From an uncultured Jeotgalicoccus sp. (GTDB taxonomy: Bacteria; Bacillota; Bacilli; Staphylococcales; Salinicoccaceae): a stretch of DNA of 6,448 bases. The translations under genes and the position numbers were made by a program. How positions within the stretch are numbered: the first letter of the stretch is position 1; each line of letters opens with the position of its first letter. The stretch spans positions 1 to 6,448 of the forward strand of contig CANRKV010000089.1 in the NCBI GenBank assembly GCA_947631305.1, in the 5' to 3' direction. The notes beneath the pieces were generated by a model. The model did no database searches. It saw nothing but the letters and a program-made list of their open reading frames with translations, and was not told the origin of the DNA. Positions 5,473 to 6,448 of the stretch are shown one piece after another.

Positions 5473-6111
5473 ATGATTACAGATTTAGGCAGTATTAAAG
5501 TACCCGACAGTAAGATTATTACAGATGCACAGGACCTCGTTCATGAATACGGTAATGAATTAATCTGGAACCATTCAAACAGAGTGTATCTCTTCGGTGC
5601 TGTTAAAGGAGATCAGGACAAAGTAAAGTATGATCACGAATTGTTATACATCAGCGCACTTTTCCATGATTTAGGTTTAACAAATCAGTACAGCAGCGAC
5701 GATTTGCGTTTTGAAGTTGATGGTGCGAATGCAGCGCGCCAATTTCTAACTGCTCACAACATTACACCACAGCAAATCCAGCTTGTGTGGGACGCAATTG
5801 CACTTCATACAACACCAGGTGTGGCAGAACATAAAGAAAGTGAAGTTGCACTTCTTTTCCATGGTGTCGGCATGGATGTCATGGGTGATAATTTCGACCA
5901 GTTCAGCGAAGAAATCAGAAAAACTGTCGTTCAGAAATTCCCAAGAAAAGATTTCAAAAATGACATCATTCAAGCTTTCTATGACGGAATTAAACATAAA
6001 CCGGAAACAACATTTGGCAATATGAAAGAAGATATTATTAAACACTTTGAGCCGGATTATGCGAATGACAATTTCTGTACATGCATTCTTCATTCAAAAT
6101 GGAACAGTTAA
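5473..6111 (+). CDS. HD-domain protein, cyanamide hydratase-like family
   Basis: A 212-residue cytoplasmic protein with a metal-dependent HD hydrolase domain. The probable metal ligands are H34 in NHSNRVYLFG (33-42), H65 and D66 in SALFHDLGLT (61-70), and D135 in GVGMDVMG (131-138). Other family blocks are RFEVDGANAARQFL (79-92), WDAIALHTTPG (106-116) with H112, EHKESEVALL (119-128), and TTFGNM (179-184). These blocks match a widespread bacterial group of about 210 residues, usually annotated only as HD domain-containing or cyanamide hydratase-like. Cyanamide hydratase turns cyanamide into urea, but the natural substrate of the bacterial group is not known to me. GGGAG lies seven bases before the ATG. 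It is a single-gene unit with its own promoter and a terminator about 90 bases downstream. A short C-terminal tail, CTCILHSKWNS, carries two cysteines. Confidence 0.88.
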   Translation: MITDLGSIKVPDSKIITDAQDLVHEYGNELIWNHSNRVYLFGAVKGDQDKVKYDHELLYISALFHDLGLTNQYSSDDLRFEVDGANAARQFLTAHNITPQQIQLVWDAIALHTTPGVAEHKESEVALLFHGVGMDVMGDNFDQFSEEIRKTVVQKFPRKDFKNDIIQAFYDGIKHKPETTFGNMKEDIIKHFEPDYANDNFCTCILHSKWNS

Positions 6112-6135
6112 AAGTATTTTAAACCGTGTAATAAC

Positions 6136-6169
6136 AGCGTTGTAACGCCCGTCGTTACTTTATAACGCT
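6136..6169 (+). repeat. Imperfect inverted repeat with an alternative inner hairpin
   Basis: AGCGTTGTAA (6136-6145) pairs with TTATAACGCT (6160-6169) through one G-T pair. An inner hairpin, GTAACG (6142-6147) with CGTTAC (6153-6158), uses part of the same left arm, so the two folds exclude each other. It lies in the 3' untranslated stretch of the HD gene, between the stop codon and the main terminator. It could be a weak first terminator, an RNA-stability element or chance. Confidence 0.4.
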
Positions 6170-6200
6170 TTAATGATATTTCGAGAATTATTCAACTTTC

Positions 6201-6237
6201 CGCCGGAGTGGTTAAAACTCCGGCGTCTTTTTGTTCT
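6201..6237 (+). terminator. Rho-independent terminator after the HD-domain gene
   Basis: A perfect nine-base-pair GC-rich stem, CGCCGGAGT (6201-6209) with ACTCCGGCG (6217-6225), encloses a seven-base loop and is followed by TCTTTTTGTTCTT. It ends transcription about 110 bases past the stop codon. Confidence 0.9.
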
Positions 6238-6299
6238 TAGTTAAAATGTATGCGTTCACAAAACCTACATAATTTCCTTTAAATATGTAAAAGTTATCA

Positions 6300-6328
6300 T
6301 TGGTTATTCTGCCGTTTTAGATTAGAAT
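6300..6328 (+). promoter_or_regulatory. Candidate sigma-A promoter of the right-edge transporter gene
   Basis: TTGGTT (6300-6305), 17 bases, then TAGAAT (6323-6328) give a weak -35 and a good -10 (5/6). Transcription would start near 6335, inside the CodY-like region and about 34 bases before the ATG. Confidence 0.45.
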
Positions 6329-6329
6329 G

Positions 6330-6344
6330 GATTTTCTGATGAAA
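6330..6344. promoter_or_regulatory. Second, weaker CodY-box-like sequence
   Basis: The bases match the CodY consensus AATTTTCWGAAAATT at about 10 of 15 positions, with the core ATTTTCTGA intact. It overlaps the stronger box to its right by two bases. It covers the predicted transcription start, a position where binding would repress. Confidence 0.35.
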
Positions 6345-6357
6345 TTTTCAGAAGATG
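6343..6357. promoter_or_regulatory. CodY-box-like operator
   Basis: The sequence AATTTTCAGAAGATG matches the CodY consensus AATTTTCWGAAAATT at 13 of 15 positions. It ends at the first base of the GGAGG ribosome binding site of the transporter gene, so bound CodY would block transcription through the leader. CodY typically represses amino acid uptake and synthesis when branched-chain amino acids and GTP are plentiful. Confidence 0.5.
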
Positions 6358-6368
6358 GAGGATGAGAT

Positions 6369-6448
6369 ATGGAATTAAATTTAGTTACATCATTATTTTT
6401 AGCAGTGATGGTTTACCTCATCGGTGCTTACTTAGTTAAAAAAATAAA
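6369..6448 (+). CDS. Start of a membrane transporter, possibly GltS-type sodium/glutamate symporter
   Basis: Only 26 codons are visible. They give MELNLVTSLFLAVMVYLIGA followed by YLVKKI: one membrane segment that leads into a basic stretch. The ATG at 6369 has GGAGG seven bases upstream, a very clear start. The pattern of an N-terminal helix with a glycine then LVKKI resembles the beginning of GltS sodium/glutamate symporters, where a basic stretch precedes an IP-x-PV-x-GG motif, but the diagnostic part lies outside the window. Other transporter families with such an N-terminus cannot be excluded. CodY-like sites upstream fit an amino acid transporter. Confidence 0.5.
   Translation, partial: MELNLVTSLFLAVMVYLIGAYLVKKI

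Noticed and set aside
5746..6093. A 115-codon open frame on the minus strand inside the HD-domain gene
   Set aside because: It is the antisense of a conserved protein, with no start signals and an improbable cysteine-rich composition.
1..6448. Mobile elements, CRISPR arrays, tRNA genes, toxin-antitoxin or defence systems
   Set aside because: No repeated spacers, transposase-like frames, cloverleaf-like sequences or recognisable defence proteins were seen; the region looks like stable chromosome.

Overview
The window looks like ordinary chromosome from an AT-rich, Gram-positive member of the Bacillales. The proteins resemble staphylococcal and salinicoccal homologues most closely: the left-hand glutamine synthetase matches the Staphylococcus form in its C-terminal part, and ribosome binding sites are strong AGGAGG types. 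A Jeotgalicoccus, Salinicoccus or Macrococcus-like host is my best guess. This rests on remembered protein families, not on a search, so the genus is uncertain. There are nine protein genes (two cut by the window edges), four rho-independent terminators, and no tRNA, rRNA, insertion sequence or CRISPR array.

Minus-strand block (1-2534), read right to left: a general stress protein 26-like flavin/pyridoxamine oxidase-fold protein (2534-2115), a TspO/MBR-like tryptophan-rich membrane protein (2046-1315), and a type I glutamine synthetase running off the left edge (1241-1). The glutamine synthetase is not preceded by glnR. It has altered residues in otherwise conserved stretches and is preceded by a sequence closely resembling a sigma-B promoter, so it may be a stress-linked second glnA. 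A strong terminator separates the stress protein from the membrane protein.

Plus-strand block (2677-6448) diverges from a 142-bp intergenic region that carries a 16-bp inverted repeat. It holds a pterin-4a-carbinolamine dehydratase (2677-2946) closed by a terminator; a four-helix membrane protein of unknown role (3021-3428) sitting 19 bp ahead of an unusual pyruvate kinase-like protein (3448-4941), which has an extra N-terminal domain and no C-terminal regulatory domain; another terminator; a GtrA-family membrane protein (5026-5412) with its own extended -10 promoter; and an HD-domain, cyanamide hydratase-like protein (5473-6111) with a good sigma-A promoter and a terminator. At the right edge begins a membrane transporter, possibly a GltS-type sodium/glutamate symporter (6369-6448). 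Two CodY-box-like sequences lie between its promoter and its ribosome binding site.

Apart from the membrane protein/pyruvate kinase-like pair, the genes look like short, independently controlled units of stress and small-molecule metabolism. No defence system, mobile element or clear new multi-gene system is visible. The leads most worth following are the glutamine synthetase paralogue with its sigma-B-like promoter, the CodY-like leader at the right edge, and the atypical pyruvate kinase-like protein with its membrane-protein partner.
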